Source: Perkinsus olseni
Lineage: Eukaryota > Perkinsozoa > Perkinsida > Perkinsidae
Direction of reading: 5' to 3'
NCBI GenBank assembly: GCA_013115135.1
Contig: JABANP010000026.1
Coordinates: forward strand, 124,001 to 188,000
Length of the DNA stretch: 64,000 bases
A program made the position numbers and the translations under genes. Of the stretch, positions 1 through 11,320 are shown piece after piece. A model generated the notes under the pieces. It ran no database searches and was not told the DNA's origin. It saw only the letters and a list, made by a program, of their open reading frames with translations. Within the stretch, counting starts at the first letter, position 1; the number at the start of each line of letters is the position of its first letter.

Positions 1-2035
1 ATAACCAAGCCCGTGGAGTACAAGGTGAAGTTCAACCTGAAGGGTCAAGGACAGGATGATCGCCTTGGCGGGTTGGGGTCTCCGGGACGTCTCCTTCTCC
101 TACTCTGGAAGGCCTCCGTACATCCTCAATCACGTCGAGTTCGGTGTGGACTGCACGTCTAGAATCGCTGTGGTCGGCGCCAATGGTTCGGGCAAGTCCA
201 CTTTTCCTTAAGCTCCTCACGTCGGAGCTCGAGCCTACTGAGGGTGAGATCATGGCCAACCACGGCCTACGGGTGGAGCTCTTCTCCCAGCACTTCGAGG
301 AGAAATTGGATCTCGCTCTCACTCCGGTCGAGCAAATCTTGCAAGTCGGCCGAGGCTTGCCCGGCCCAGCTGCCGTTAAGACGCCGGAGAAGGCTCGTCA
401 GATCCTAGGGCGCTATGGTCTACCATCAGAGTCTCATGTGAAGCACATCGGGAACCTTTCCGGTGGTCAGAAGGCCCGAGTGGCATTCGCCCTGTTGGGC
501 CTCCGAGCACCTCACCTTCTTATTCTTGATGAGCCTACGAATCATCTGGATATTGAGACAGTGGAAGCTCTCATCGAGAGTTTGGAAGAATACGTAAGTT
601 GGGAGGTTGTATCGGCGATCGGGGCGCCATGATATTTCCTCAGGACGGTGGTGTCGTAGTAGTATCCCATGACGCCAGGCTTATCAAGAGCTTGGACTGT
701 GAGATGTGGATCTGCTCTGATGGCACTGTATGGAGGTTCAACGGCAACTTCGACAAGTACCGCAATAGAGTGTTGGCGGAGGTGGAGGCTCGGGAGAGAA
801 GGGTCGAACAGCAGATGGAGGCCAATAGGAAGTCTAAGATGGAGCGACATGCCGCGCGGTTGGGCCGCAAGCGTCTGGAGAGCGCCCATGTGGCTGCGGA
901 AGCGAAAAAGAAGGCTGATGAAGAGGCCGCCGCTGCGACTCAGCCAGCCAAACTGGAGCTTACTGGGCCTAAGAATGGGAAGAAGGCTAAGCTCGGTATA
1001 GCTGCGATGATGGACGAGGCCAGGAAGAAGAGGAAGGAGGATGCTAAGAAGAAGAGGATTCAGGAGCAGAAGGAAAAGGAGGTAGTAGCTTCGGTTGGGC
1101 CAATCGATCTGCTGAATCGGAACCAGATCAGCCGGTATTTTTGCTGTATTATTCTGTTTGGGAGATCTACTCCGGGAGAACTCTGATCGGGTCAAGTTGT
1201 GTGCGATTTCAGGAGGCAGCAACCGCGACTCCTGTTGCACCCGCACCTAAACCCGTCGTAAGCAAGGCTCCTGGAGAGAAGAAGCGGTCGAAGGAGGTCG
1301 ACTCCGTTAGCGAGGAGGTAGTTGATGTCTCCACTGTCTTGAAAGAGCTTTATGGGAGCCGGCTACTTACAGGCTATCGATAGTGAGGAGACTGAGGGCA
1401 AGAAGCATCACCATCATCATCACCACCACAAGGATCGAGAAGGGAAAGGAGAAGAAAGAAAAGAAGGAAAAGAAGTCTAAGAAGGATAAGGATAGCGACG
1501 ACAAGGAGGAAAAGAGGAGAAAGAAGAAGGAAAAGAAAGAAAAGAAGGAGAAGAAGGAGAAAAGAAGAGCAAGCGGAAGGAAGAGGAGCCTGTGGTGAGA
1601 ATACGGCGTTGTTCTACCTTATGCTCGGGTTTGATCATGATTTGCTGTCGGGACTCCCGACTCGGGAGTCTCTTGCCTGTTCCTCGCGGATGATCTTGTT
1701 CGCTCAGGAAGAGGTGGTTGAAGAGGAAGATGAGGATGACGAGGACAGTGACCTGGACTTGGCGATGTAGCACGCTGATGATTCCCTGTGGAATCAGAGT
1801 TGCTCCTCCTCAGGTTCGCTGGTGGCAAGTCTCCGGCAGGCTGCTGTTGAGTCTTCGGATAGCGAAGAAGAGGAGGATAGTGATGACGATGATGAGGATG
1901 CCTTCCTTGCACAGTACTGTCTTCTTCTAGCGACACCATCTATAATTTTCGCGCCTCTGCAGGTTCGCCAAGCAAAACAAAAAGGAGGGCCGCCGAGCTC
2001 CTACACCTCCTCCTGCCGAGTCCGACTCGGATGAC

Positions 2036-2070
<35 letters not shown>

Positions 2071-2327
2071 CGATTCAGATGATGATGATGAGGATGCCTT
2101 CCTCGCACAGTGAGTTCCTCAGCGGTCGGGAAGGGTCTGTCAAATCGTGGGGTTACCTTAGGTTCGCTAAGAAGAACAAGAGTCATGGACGAGGGGCGAG
2201 AAAGGTCGCTGAAGACTCGGATGACGATGACGACGATTCGGTCGCTGCCGTTGTGCAGTTTAAACATGAGGAAGTTGCTGATGACAAGCCCGCCAAGGGA
2301 AAGTCAAAGGGCCGTAGGAGACGATGA
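1..2327 (+). CDS. ABCF-family ATPase, C-terminal half with long charged tail (5' end outside window)
   Basis: Soluble ABC ATPase of the ABCF (ABCF2/GCN20) type; the family acts on ribosomes and has no membrane domain. The second nucleotide-binding domain is visible: Walker A GANGSGKST near 178-202, signature NLSGGQKARV near 453-482, Walker B LLILDEPTNHLD near 514-552, and switch His in VVVVSHDARL. A 50-nt intron (594-643, gtaagt...cag) separates LEEY from DGGVVVV. One extra T after the Walker A Ser-Thr (about 202-207) shifts the frame; the inverted copy downstream lacks it. The tail is unusual: basic Lys/Glu coiled coil, His run (1408-1431), Lys-rich block, then Asp/Ser-rich exons, ending in GRRRR and tga at 2325-2327. 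Two successive tail exons end in DDDDEDAFLAQ and the next begins FAK, suggesting exon duplication. The family call is firm; tail exon borders are approximate. Confidence 0.8.
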
Positions 2328-2628
2328 GCTGCCGTGCAGCTGCTGTCGAGCAGACAATGATACCACACTGCCGTGTTCTAGTACTAATATATTCACTAAT
2401 TGTTCATCGCCACCATTATCACGCTCGTTTCTCCAAACAAGGAAGAGCATAGCGTTCAGTCAGTGAAACGAGCTGCAGGGTGGCATTGAGGAGGGTGGAG
2501 TTAAGAGAAGGCAAGGCCAGCACGATTAGTACGAGCGTCTCTGCTTGCAGTTCACGCTAACAAAAATTACTCTCTGTTTGGGTGGGCTTCTTTCTCAGGA
2601 CTTGTTCCTGGCTGTACTAATTTAGCGT

Positions 2629-3150
2629 CCCATGACGCCAGGCTCATCAAGACTCTTGATTCAAGAGCTTGGACTTTGAGGAGTGGATCTGCTCTGATGG
2701 CACTGTATGGTCGACAAGAGCCTCGATCGTCTCAATTTCAAAATGGTTGGTAGGCTCGGCAAGACTGAGGAGGTGAGGTGCTCGGAGGCCCAACAGGGGA
2801 AGTTCCACTCGGGTCTTCTGACCCCCGCCGGTGGTCCACCGGAAATGTTCCCGAACACCTCACCTCCTCATTCTTGGCAAGCCTTGGCCGACTTGCAAGA
2901 TTTGCTCGACCGGAGTGAGGGCGAGATCCAATTTCTCCTCGAAGTGCTGGGAGAAGAGCTCCACCCGTAGGCCGTGGTTGGCCATGATCTCACCCTCGGT
3001 AGGCTCGAGCTCCGACGTGAGGAGCTTAAGGAAAGTAGACTTGCCCGAACCATTGGCGCCGACCACAGCGATTCTAGACGTGCAGTCCACACCGAACTCG
3101 ACGTGATTGAGGATGTACGGAGACCTTCCAGAGTAGGAGGAGGAGATGTC
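2629..3150 (-). pseudogene. Rearranged partial copy of the ABCF gene
   Basis: From about 3150 down to 2709 the minus strand repeats the ABCF nucleotide-binding domain: VVGANGSGKSTFLKLLTSE is readable without the extra base of the plus copy. It then lacks about 90 nt of the helical region, carries a diverged signature region, and continues into the Walker B region as scattered similarity. At about 2709 it joins a plus-strand copy of 667-730 (2629-2709) containing a 14-base insertion. The result is a head-to-head, fold-back arrangement of two fragments of one exon. No complete reading frame exists, so it is read as a decayed duplicate. Confidence 0.75.
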
Positions 3151-3588
3151 TATGAAAAATCAGCATTTTAAACCCCATCGATTCCAGATGCGTGTGCACG
3201 CGTGCGCATTGACTTTTAACTCGATCAGTTCATCTGTTTCGGTTCTTCCTCCGCAAGCAACAATCAGTTCGGGGGCAGCCATCAGGAAACGAGCGTATTT
3301 TTCGCATCGTATTCATCTATTGGGGAAGACGACGGGAAGCTCGGAGCTTTAGGCTCCATTCCTACACTATCGCACAGCACAAAAGTGGTAGCACGATAAA
3401 AATCTCACTGCCCAATTTCCAACTACCGAGCGCCATCAGGAAAAGAACCGCCCGACCATGCCTTGCTCGCTTGCATCGCCCTGGCCTCCTTCGCGCGACT
3501 GAAACTTCCCTTGACCAGCATCTTGCGCGGATGGGCCAGGTTCAGAGGATGACCATTGAGATCGTCCAATCAGTGATAGTCACCATCC
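3151..3588. other. Intergenic, no gene recognised
   Basis: No frame with recognisable protein similarity. A small nested hairpin is present at 3337-3357 (AAGCTC/GAGCTT around one base, overlapping GGAGC/GCTCC). Nothing else supports a feature. Confidence 0.4.
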
Positions 3589-4374
3589 GTGGTTCAAGTC
3601 TCAAACTTTAAGACGACTATGGCATTGCGTTATTTTCTCTCCCCCCTACCCTACCTCATAGAGAGGGCGACATCCTCGACCGCCTACCCACATACGGACT
3701 TGTCCCCGGGTCTCTATGTCGGACATGCTACCGATGTCACGAGAGAGTGTTGGCCCGACATGGCAGAAGTTTCGCTTTCATTCAACTATGGCCTATCGGG
3801 GAAGGCCACAATGATCCACACTGAGCGAAGTGGTAAGAAGGCAGTCGTGGCTCGGGGGTTCCTGCGAAAGTACTCCGTGAACCGGTTTCGGAAGCTTCTG
3901 AACCCCGGTAACTGTTTCTACATCAACGCCCGTCACACCTATCCGAGAGTTGCCCCTCGATTGAATGGTGTTAAATTTGCCACGCATATACCTTTTTGTA
4001 TGAAGGATTATCATTTGGTTGTGTATCTCGACGCTCGTCAGTTGAACAACCGGTTCTTCCACCTCAAGTGCCCGGTCCATCTGGTTGAGGATTCCTCTAC
4101 CCTTCCCAGCACAACAGCCCTTGCAAGCCATGGACAGGTTCGCTCCCCTAGGCCGCCAACAACTGAGTCGCAGAATGGCGAGCAGACGGGCCCTAGCAGC
4201 TTCGATTCCACAAGCCCACTCACTGCACAGAATGGTAGATCAGCAGCAGCTGCAGGGGAGCCCTCCCCGAGCACGATTTTACATGAGAACGTGGCGTACG
4301 CTCGACAGACGAGCACAGTAGGCCGAGGGCTCGGTCGAGTGCGTCAAATTACTCAACGACCGGCCCTCTCCTAG
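3589..4374 (+). CDS. Hypothetical protein, possibly continuing to 4877
   Basis: Open frame of 261 codons with no recognised domain. The middle part (about residues 65-165) looks protein-like, with mixed hydrophobic and charged residues such as KDYHLVVYLDARQLNNR. The last 90 residues are Ser/Thr/Pro/Gln-rich. Two further short frames follow on the same strand: 4382-4573 (EGTVEQLGDETIFSGPVG) and 4539-4877 (LRLDNLYICVDGGVWTIHL). They could be later exons of one gene or remains of a degraded gene. There is no homology evidence, and the start codon is only the first Met of the frame. Confidence 0.3.
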   Translation: MVQVSNFKTTMALRYFLSPLPYLIERATSSTAYPHTDLSPGLYVGHATDVTRECWPDMAEVSLSFNYGLSGKATMIHTERSGKKAVVARGFLRKYSVNRFRKLLNPGNCFYINARHTYPRVAPRLNGVKFATHIPFCMKDYHLVVYLDARQLNNRFFHLKCPVHLVEDSSTLPSTTALASHGQVRSPRPPTTESQNGEQTGPSSFDSTSPLTAQNGRSAAAAGEPSPSTILHENVAYARQTSTVGRGLGRVRQITQRPALS

Positions 4375-4877
4375 GCCAACTTTGCAGGCGACCTCAGGAA
4401 GCTTTCCAGATGCCATCAAGCCGTTCCGTAAAGAGGGTATAATAGAAACCGGCAAGGTAATTGTCGAGGGTACAGTAGAACAACTTGGCGACGAGACTAT
4501 TTTTTCTGGCCCAGTTGGCATGACCTTCGAGTCCAGTATTGACGACTCGTTCACTCCGACTACTCCTTCCTAATCTCCAACCTGTTGCCAAGAAGGAGAT
4601 CGTAGAACTCTACGCAGACGGTGTCTCGTCATCTACCCGGTGCTTTGGATGCCGACCACCGGTGATGCCCTACAACGGTCTCCCAGCTCACACGCCTGAT
4701 TTGACTACAGCAGAAGCACTCATTGGGATACGCCCACTTCGCCTGGATAATCTGTACATCTGTGTCGACGGTGGAGTGTGGACGATACACCTCAGTGACG
4801 TTAGTGCTACCAATGGACTCGAGTGGAAAGTTATCGTCCACTTGACCGATGTTGGCCCCTTGGAGGCTCTCATGTAG

Positions 4878-5325
4878 CGTCGAGCGTCATGCACCCCAGA
4901 GGGACCTCTCAGTGTTGTTGATCTCCCCGAGTTGTACGAATTGAATAACGATGATGATGTTGTTATGTTGGAAGTGAGTGTGAGTTTATAGTCCAAAACT
5001 GCTTCTTCCGGCTTAGACCCGAAGCCGATGAGCTCTTTCAGGGCCCCACTGTACAGTAGCGTCAATAAGCCACGAAATCAGACAGTTCGTCAAGAAGCTT
5101 TCCTTAGGGGGGAATTCAAGCAGAGAAGCTTCCAATCCACCTCGGGCTGCGCGTACCACCGTCACACACGTCTCGGCCCGATGTGTAACCACGCTTAATA
5201 CAAGTAACGACTCTCGACCACAACTCTCGGGTATCGAAGAAGACTTTCGTAGAAAAAATTTGCATTGGTGGCCAAAGGATCGGAGCAGTTGGGCATGATG
5301 GAAGCGGCATCCCAGCATATCTCAT
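4878..5325. other. Non-coding or unresolved stretch
   Basis: Only short frames occur on both strands and none has a recognisable motif. No RNA gene or repeat was seen. Confidence 0.3.
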
Positions 5326-5564
5326 CTCCCGTACCGTGAGGATAATATCACCCTCGGGGTACGGTCGACGCTCCGAGCGTCACTGCGAATAAGCTTCGGA
5401 CTGCGACGCCAACTTGGCCGAGCCTCGCGTGGTCGAGACTGCGAGTTACCACGCGACGTGGACTGCGATGTGTGCAGTCACTGCACGCGTGCGGTGAGTT
5501 ATTCACCTACAGTATACACTGTAGTATACTATACGAAGCGAGTGTATACTGAAGACTCGCTTCG
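5326..5564. repeat. Run of consecutive hairpins upstream of the kinesin gene
   Basis: At least five inverted repeats follow each other in 240 nt: CGTACC/GGTACG enclosing GTGA/TCAC (about 5326-5362); GACGCT/AGCGTC (5367-5372 with 5376-5381); TCGCGTGGT/ACCACGCGA (5425-5433 with 5448-5456); GTGCAGT/ACTGCAC around one base (5472-5486); CAGTATACACT/AGTGTATACTG (5510-5520 with 5541-5551). The last overlaps CGAAGCGAG/CTCGCTTCG (5534-5542 with 5556-5564), so the two final stems are mutually exclusive. The run ends about 195 nt before the kinesin ATG. Its role is unknown. Confidence 0.6.
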
Positions 5565-5758
5565 ATTGGCTCAAGTGTGAAATGAGGATCGCTCCCACGC
5601 CATGTTGAGGGGCTAGACAACAGGCAGACTACGCAATAAGGAGGTTCAAGTAAACTGAGGCGTGCTGGAGAGGAAATCGTTAAGAGAAAGGCAAGAGTAG
5701 CAAGATTGTAGACGCCTCCGCTGCAAAGGCGCAAACCAACTCAGAATACCTACGAGAC

Positions 5759-8700
5759 ATGGGTGGAGCTAAGAAGGATGATAACATCCGAGTGGCCATC
5801 CGCATGCGGCCATTCAATGACCGCGAGAAAGCTCTAGGGGCAAAGCAGTCAATAGTGGTCCAAGGCAACGCCTGTACGTCTCCAGACGTGAAGGAAGTAC
5901 GTGACAGTGCCTTCTGTTAGGCCAAGTGATTGGCGACGTGCCTAAAGAGAACAACAAAGCAACAGGGAGAGCTCCGGCTGCTGGGAAGACCTTCTTCTAC
6001 GACTACGCTTATGACAGTACGGACAGTACCGCCCAATCCAGCGTCTAACTCGACGGTAGTAGGAGCGTGTGTTGTGCGAGTAGTAGGCCGTGGAGCATCT
6101 TAGCTCTACGATGACATTGGGAAGGCTATCCTAGACAACGCCATGGACGGCTATAATGGCTGCCTCTTTGCTTACGGACAGACGGGCAGCGGGAAGAGTT
6201 ACAGTATGCTTGGAGGCTCGGGCGATCCAGGTGGCCAAAAACCTCCGCCGTCAGTTTGGCCGTTCCTCTGATCATCGGGATAGGTATGATACCGAGACTA
6301 ACGAATGCACTCTTTGCTAAAGTCACCCATAAGGACGCTAAGTACCCTCAGACTCATGTATGGGTCTCCTACTTGGAAATTTATAACGAAAAAATAAGGG
6401 ACCTTCTGGCGGCTGGGGATGAGGACGCCAACGGTAGGGAAGCGGCAGCGGTATCGCGTAGTACTCTCCCGTTGTTCAGAGGAGGGCCTCGCTGTCTATG
6501 ACAAGGCTGGGCAGGGTGTGATAATCTCGGGGGCCGTCGAGGCTGCTGTGGAGTCGTTGAAAGACGTTAAAGGCTTGCTAGACTACGGCAATGCCCAGAG
6601 GTGATGCCACCCTTCTACCCCTGCTCCTTGCTACTTCTGCTTTAGAGCCGTCGGGGCGACTAACATGAACGCCGTCTCGTCACGGTCACACGCGGTTTTC
6701 ACGTTGAGAGTCCAGCGGGTCTGCTCCGATGCTGGTGGAGATCTCCACTCGAGGTAATCGCTTTGCTCGGAGTATCATACCAGCACCCGGGATGGTCTTA
6801 GGATCAACTTGGTGGACTTAGCGGGTAGTGAGAGGCAGGCGAAGACACAATCCGAAGGCAGTCGTCTGAAGGAGGGTATTGCCATCAACCAATCTCTGTC
6901 GACATTGGCCCAGGTGAGATAACTTGCGCGGATTGGAGGGGACCTGCATCAGCAGGTCATAGCCCGGCTGTCTGAGGGCAAGGGAAAGGGCCATGTGCCC
7001 TTCCGTAATTCTAAGCTCACATTCCTGTTGAAGGATTCCCTCTCCTGGCAACAGTAAAACCTTCATGGTGAGATTCGTTTCGGCGGTCAGCTTCCGCGAG
7101 TCCGAGTCGTCAGATTGCCGCTATCTCTCCTTCGGCATCGGAGGTCTTTCGAAACCGTGTCGACGTTGAGATTCGCCACTTCTGTCAAGAAGGTCCAGAC
7201 TTCGGCCGGTTCAGAACCAAGCTGCGGTATGGGTCGTCAGATGAGGGATGCATTGCGAGCAGCACCCAGTTCGATCAGGCTGGTACTGTGGATGCTATGA
7301 AGCACGCCATGGAGGCTCTGAAGAAGCAGCTAGCGGCCAAGGGTGTTGATGACCCTGATAGGATTGCTAAGGAGAAGGAACAGAATGAGGAAATCAAGAA
7401 GTTGAAGGTAGAAGAGGCGGCGTGGGCGGGGTTAGAAGGCTTGCTGGGCAGGCTGAGCTGGAGGCAAACAAGCAAGAGATATCACTGATGCAGACAGACT
7501 TCCACGACCAGCTCAAGAAGAACAAGCAAATGGCTAAGGAAAGGGAGGCTTATCTCAAACAGAAGGGAATCAAACATGGAGTAAGCGGCAAACGACTTTC
7601 CTGTGGAGAGTGTCATGCTCCTGCCTGTAGGATGTGGTGGACAGGAAGCACCCCTTCCTTCTCAATGTATCATCGGATCCCCTCTTGAGTGGCAGCCTAG
7701 CCTGGTCCCTCCACGGCCATCATGAGTTCCTCGTCGGCAGTCATAAGCACAAATGCGCGGTACTAGGACGGTGGGATCCACTATTTGCGGTCGGAAGTGA
7801 TCTGTAGGTTGTCGTACGAGGCCTGGGCGTACCCAACGACGAGCCTCTGTGCAAGTTCGTATGCCCTGGTGAGGGTAAGGTCGGCATACAGATGCTCTCA
7901 GAGAAGGGCTCCGTGCAGCTCAATGGGCGCCGTCTGAAGGCGGGAGACAAGGAGAAACTGTAGTAGAGTCGGGCCCGGCATTGGGGGTGATATTGATGGA
8001 AGCAGGCATCATATGGACAACATCCTCCTCGGCAAGGCCATCATGGTGCGGCTGCATCTGCCTAATCACAAGGAGGAGAAGGACCTCACCTTCGAGCAGG
8101 CCATGGCTCAGGTCGAAGGCCAGGTACCGGCTGAGCTAGAATTCTACTTCGCCAAGGCTAGGGAAAGGTAATAAGCCCTCGGCAACGACTGTCAAGTCCA
8201 ACGCCCCCGCCAGATGGGGTAGTGCGAGCAAGCAGTACAAGGCGGTGGTTGGCTATGCCTTGAAGGAGCTGTGGCCGTTGGTTGACGAGGCTAACGAGAT
8301 CTCTCGGGATCTCTATCCTGTCCGACCGTAAGGTTCGCCACAGTCGTACTACCTTTGACGTGCCCAAAGGGATATGGAGGCAGGTATAAGTACACAATCG
8401 AGGTCTTCGTGGACCGCATCCAAGCAGAAGGTCAACAATCTGATTTTAACCCAGCGGATATCGTAAATGTGAGGATGGCAAGACTGGAGAAACCGGATAC
8501 CAAGAACTACAAATCAGTTTGTAAGGCCATCGTCGACCCAAAGATACTTCTAATTCCTGGTGCTTGCTCAACTTGCCTTTTGCAGTTGGCTTGTGATTTC
8601 CCCCCTCTTAAATTAGGAGGGCGGACCATCTCAACGATAGCTAGCGATTAGGAGGGCTAATCGCTAGCTATCTTTGAGAAGGGTCGCACCGATGGAGCGA

Positions 8701-8999
8701 AGTGATGAGCACTGTTGTCTAGAGTTCCTCCCTCAGGCACATGGTCTATGGAGCAGTTGGAGGGGCGTGTTGAGGTGATGAGGGAGATATTCCATAAGTT
8801 TCACGAGCTACCTCCGGAGAAGAGGGCCAAGAAATGCGGCGTATCAGTATGCTCAGCAGTGACCGCACCACAGTAGCTGTTCTCTGATGCACAGGCGCCG
8901 AGCAATGGAGGCCCTGTGGACTTGAGTCTTCCCAAGGACAGAGACCCATGGCTGCCCTCACGGTATTGTCAAAACGACGGAAGTTCAAATTGTTCATGA
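5759..8999 (+). CDS. Kinesin-3 (KIF1/Unc104-like) motor protein
   Basis: Microtubule motor. The start [20 protein letters not shown] (ATG 5759) matches a kinesin N-terminus. Landmarks in order: P-loop [10 protein letters not shown] (about 6178-6207), [14 protein letters not shown] (about 6370), switch I SSRSH (about 6675), switch II DLAGSE (about 6817), neck and coiled coil, then an FHA-like region (about 7640-7960) and the [15 protein letters not shown] segment typical of kinesin-3. Introns at 6043-6103, 6231-6283, 6434-6479 and 6601-6645 restore the frame exactly. Two conserved segments are interrupted by single extra bases (KDSLS/GNSKT near 7045; [16 protein letters not shown] near 7147). 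No PH cargo domain was seen; the end at a tga (8997-8999) is inferred. These motors usually carry vesicles or act in flagella. Confidence 0.85.
8624..8685. repeat. Long perfect hairpin inside the 3' part of the kinesin gene, probably intronic
   Basis: GATAGCTAGCGATTA (8636-8650) pairs perfectly with 8658-8672 around a 7-nt loop GGAGGGC. A further six base pairs (TCTCAA/TTGAGA) follow after one mismatch, and weaker pairing reaches about 8624 and 8685. ATTAGGAGGGC occurs twice in direct orientation (8612-8622 and 8647-8657). The stretch lies between the exon ending near the KAIVDPK segment and the exon encoding [12 protein letters not shown], so it is probably in an intron. Confidence 0.8.
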
Positions 9000-9942
9000 C
9001 CAGCCTGCACCCGTACGTCAGTCCGGACTGCTGCTGACTATTCTTGTCGACACCCTTCCTTTCAGTACGTTCGAGCGAAGGCTACAGACTGGCGTGCTTG
9101 GCTGTGCTTCGGCGGCCGGCCAAAGTGAGGTCGTCATCTACCAAGGAAGTGGTTTTTCTGCTATTTTATTCCATGACGTTGTGCATGTATATCAGTCACT
9201 TGTTACTCTCACGTTGCCGTTGCGTTATCTTTTGCATGATGCTAGCCCGATCAAGATGTTGACGGCTCCAGCGCTGAGCCGTCGAGGTGACCGACATGGA
9301 CGGTGTTGTATGGTCGTGCTCTGTTACACTCGGGCTGGTCTCAGGAAGTTCGTAGTTGTTCCTAACGGGAACTACCTAGTATATGCAGTGGTCGTTGAGA
9401 GGCATGCAGAAACATCATCAGAGGGCAGCCATTTAAAGGAAGGAATCGCCGCTCGACGATACATCTTCAATTGCAGTTTTTCGGGCGCGCGAGAAAACCC
9501 CTCTCGGCTACTGCAATTCTGCGACCGCTCGGACTCATGAGAACCGCTCAGATCCTGCGCCGGAATGGAATCCATTCAATGGATTCATGTATGATGGAGG
9601 CTGTTTACTGGCGGCGGTTACAGTGCAGTCATATTAGGCTCGCTCCCTACTTCTCGGCGGGTGTCATTCTACTACGTGTTATCGTTGGAATGTATTCTGA
9701 ATCCCATTCCTAAGTTCCAGGAACTCGGGAATAATTGGCAATCCGGGTGGTAAATTCGTGGATCGGGTCGTCCCTCCGCTGCCACAGCCGTAGTAATTGG
9801 ACGATTACTATGGTCGGTATGCAGGGCCTACCTGAGGAACCGTGCCTACGAGGCACGGTGCTACTCGAAAGAGTATTTCGGAAATACCATTCGCTAGGCT
9901 CTTATCTATTCACGGCTCTTGCACAGGAATAGTCGATAGGTA
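9000..9942. other. Intergenic region with a second hairpin run (9469-9887)
   Basis: No recognisable protein. From 9469 onward there is a series of inverted repeats: AATTGCAG/CTGCAATT (9469-9476 with 9511-9518) enclosing CGAGA/TCTCG; GAATCCATT/AATGGATTC around one base (9568-9586); an imperfect 27-nt palindrome centred on AGTTCC/GGAACT (9706-9732); TAGTAAT/ATTACTA (9791-9810); ACCGTGCC/GGCACGGT (9839-9859); TACTC/GAGTA with a GAAA loop (9862-9875); GTATTT/AAATAC (9873-9887). It ends 55 nt before the kelch ATG. No homology to a known RNA family was recognised. Confidence 0.55.
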
Positions 9943-11320
9943 ATGGATCGTCGTCGTTCTACTCCCTCTTCATCCCTCCGCCAAGATCCATCGGCGGTCC
10001 GAAAGAGTCACTGGGTGGAGTATAACGGAGAGGAAGTTGCTTCCCTAGTGTTACGAGTATCGAAATGCAACGACGTGGCCGTGTGTCCCTTCGCAGCTAT
10101 CCCCCTCGACATTATGCATGACGCAGTTTTGTCCTACCTCCGCTATGACAAGCCTGTTGACAACTGCATATTCGTATGTGGCGGGTGTTCGTCGAATAGC
10201 AAGAGGTCTGAATCATACCTGAGCTCGGTGGAGGTGTATGATCCTTATTCTAAGGCATGGCGAAGGGCTCCGAGTATGAGCGGGCCCAAGGGTCGACGCT
10301 GCGGCGGTGTTTGTTGGTGGCTATCTTTACGTCGTTGGAGGCTATCGGGTTGACTTCTTCCGTCCTCCCCAACCGCTCGGGTGCGTAGAGATGTATAACC
10401 CGTTGCTTAACGAATGGCAGTGCCTCGCCTCTACCATGCAGATACCTCGTTTTGCCCACAGTCTGGGGGTCGTAGACAACAGGTATTTGTATGCTATCGG
10501 GGGAAGCACACGAGAGCGTTTGGTGTCCTTGGTGGAGGTCTTCGATACTCACATTAACCAGTGGGTCCAAGATGGTGATAGGATCAATTTACCCGAACCA
10601 CTGGCTGCTCCTCGCGTGCTCGAAAAGGATGGTCGATTGTATATTATTGGCGGGATTTTGATGGTAGACCTCCCGTTTCAATCGGATCTGATCTACATTC
10701 TTGATACCACGGTGAAGCCTCACACTTGGTCGGTTCTTTCGGTACGTCTGAGTGTGGGTAGATCAGCATGCGGCGTTGCATGGCTCGACGAGTGCAAAAG
10801 CACCATTGGCATCTTCGGAGGTTATGTCAGTATTAATGGATACTTCGAGGAGGTAGCCACCTCGGAGGTGGTGCCATTGAAAGACGCACATCTAGTGCCG
10901 CGCTTGCAAGCCAGTAATCGAGGCCGAGTAATCCGAGCATCTCGTGCGAAAATCATACCTGAGATGCTGTCAGGCAGGGCAGATTGTCGTGCAGTAACTG
11001 TCGGCAGCTGTGTCTTCTTGGTCGGAGGCTACGAGGATGATGACACCGACTCTATTTTCAGTGATTCGTCGGAAACCTTAGCGGAGTTCAACGACTTTCT
11101 TGAGCTCTTCGGTGCCGACCCTAACAGCCGGTCGTCAACGCACTACTCCGATTCGCACCACTACTGCCAGGCAGAGAGGCCTTTGACGGCAGCCAACGAC
11201 AAGGCGCTGGTTTTCGACTTGTCTGAATGGGGTTGGGTCAAAGATGATGAGCGGACGTGCATGTTTACAGGTCGCACTTGTGCTGCTGTCTGTCTTGGGT
11301 CTGCATTCCCCACTACCTGA
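9943..11320 (+). CDS. Kelch-repeat protein
   Basis: A beta-propeller protein, probably a scaffold or adaptor. No intron is needed. Kelch blades are seen as hydrophobic-GG pairs followed by a W and a hydrophobic strand: IFVCGG...VEVYDPYSKAWRRAPSM; YLYVVGGY...VEMYNPLLNEWQCL; YLYAIGG...VEVFDTHINQWV; RLYIIGG; IGIFGGY; VFLVGGYEDD. The order resembles the kelch part of KLHL proteins, but no BTB or BACK domain is visible upstream; the first 60 residues are Ser-rich. The frame is broken once, near 10285-10292 (GGGCCCAAGGG), where one extra base separates the N-terminal 115 codons from the rest. Reading across it gives a continuous propeller, so it is one gene with a sequencing or real +1 interruption. 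Confidence 0.75.

Noticed and set aside
2031..2080. GAT repeat as a stand-alone microsatellite feature
   Set aside because: It codes for the Asp run of the ABCF tail and is described there.
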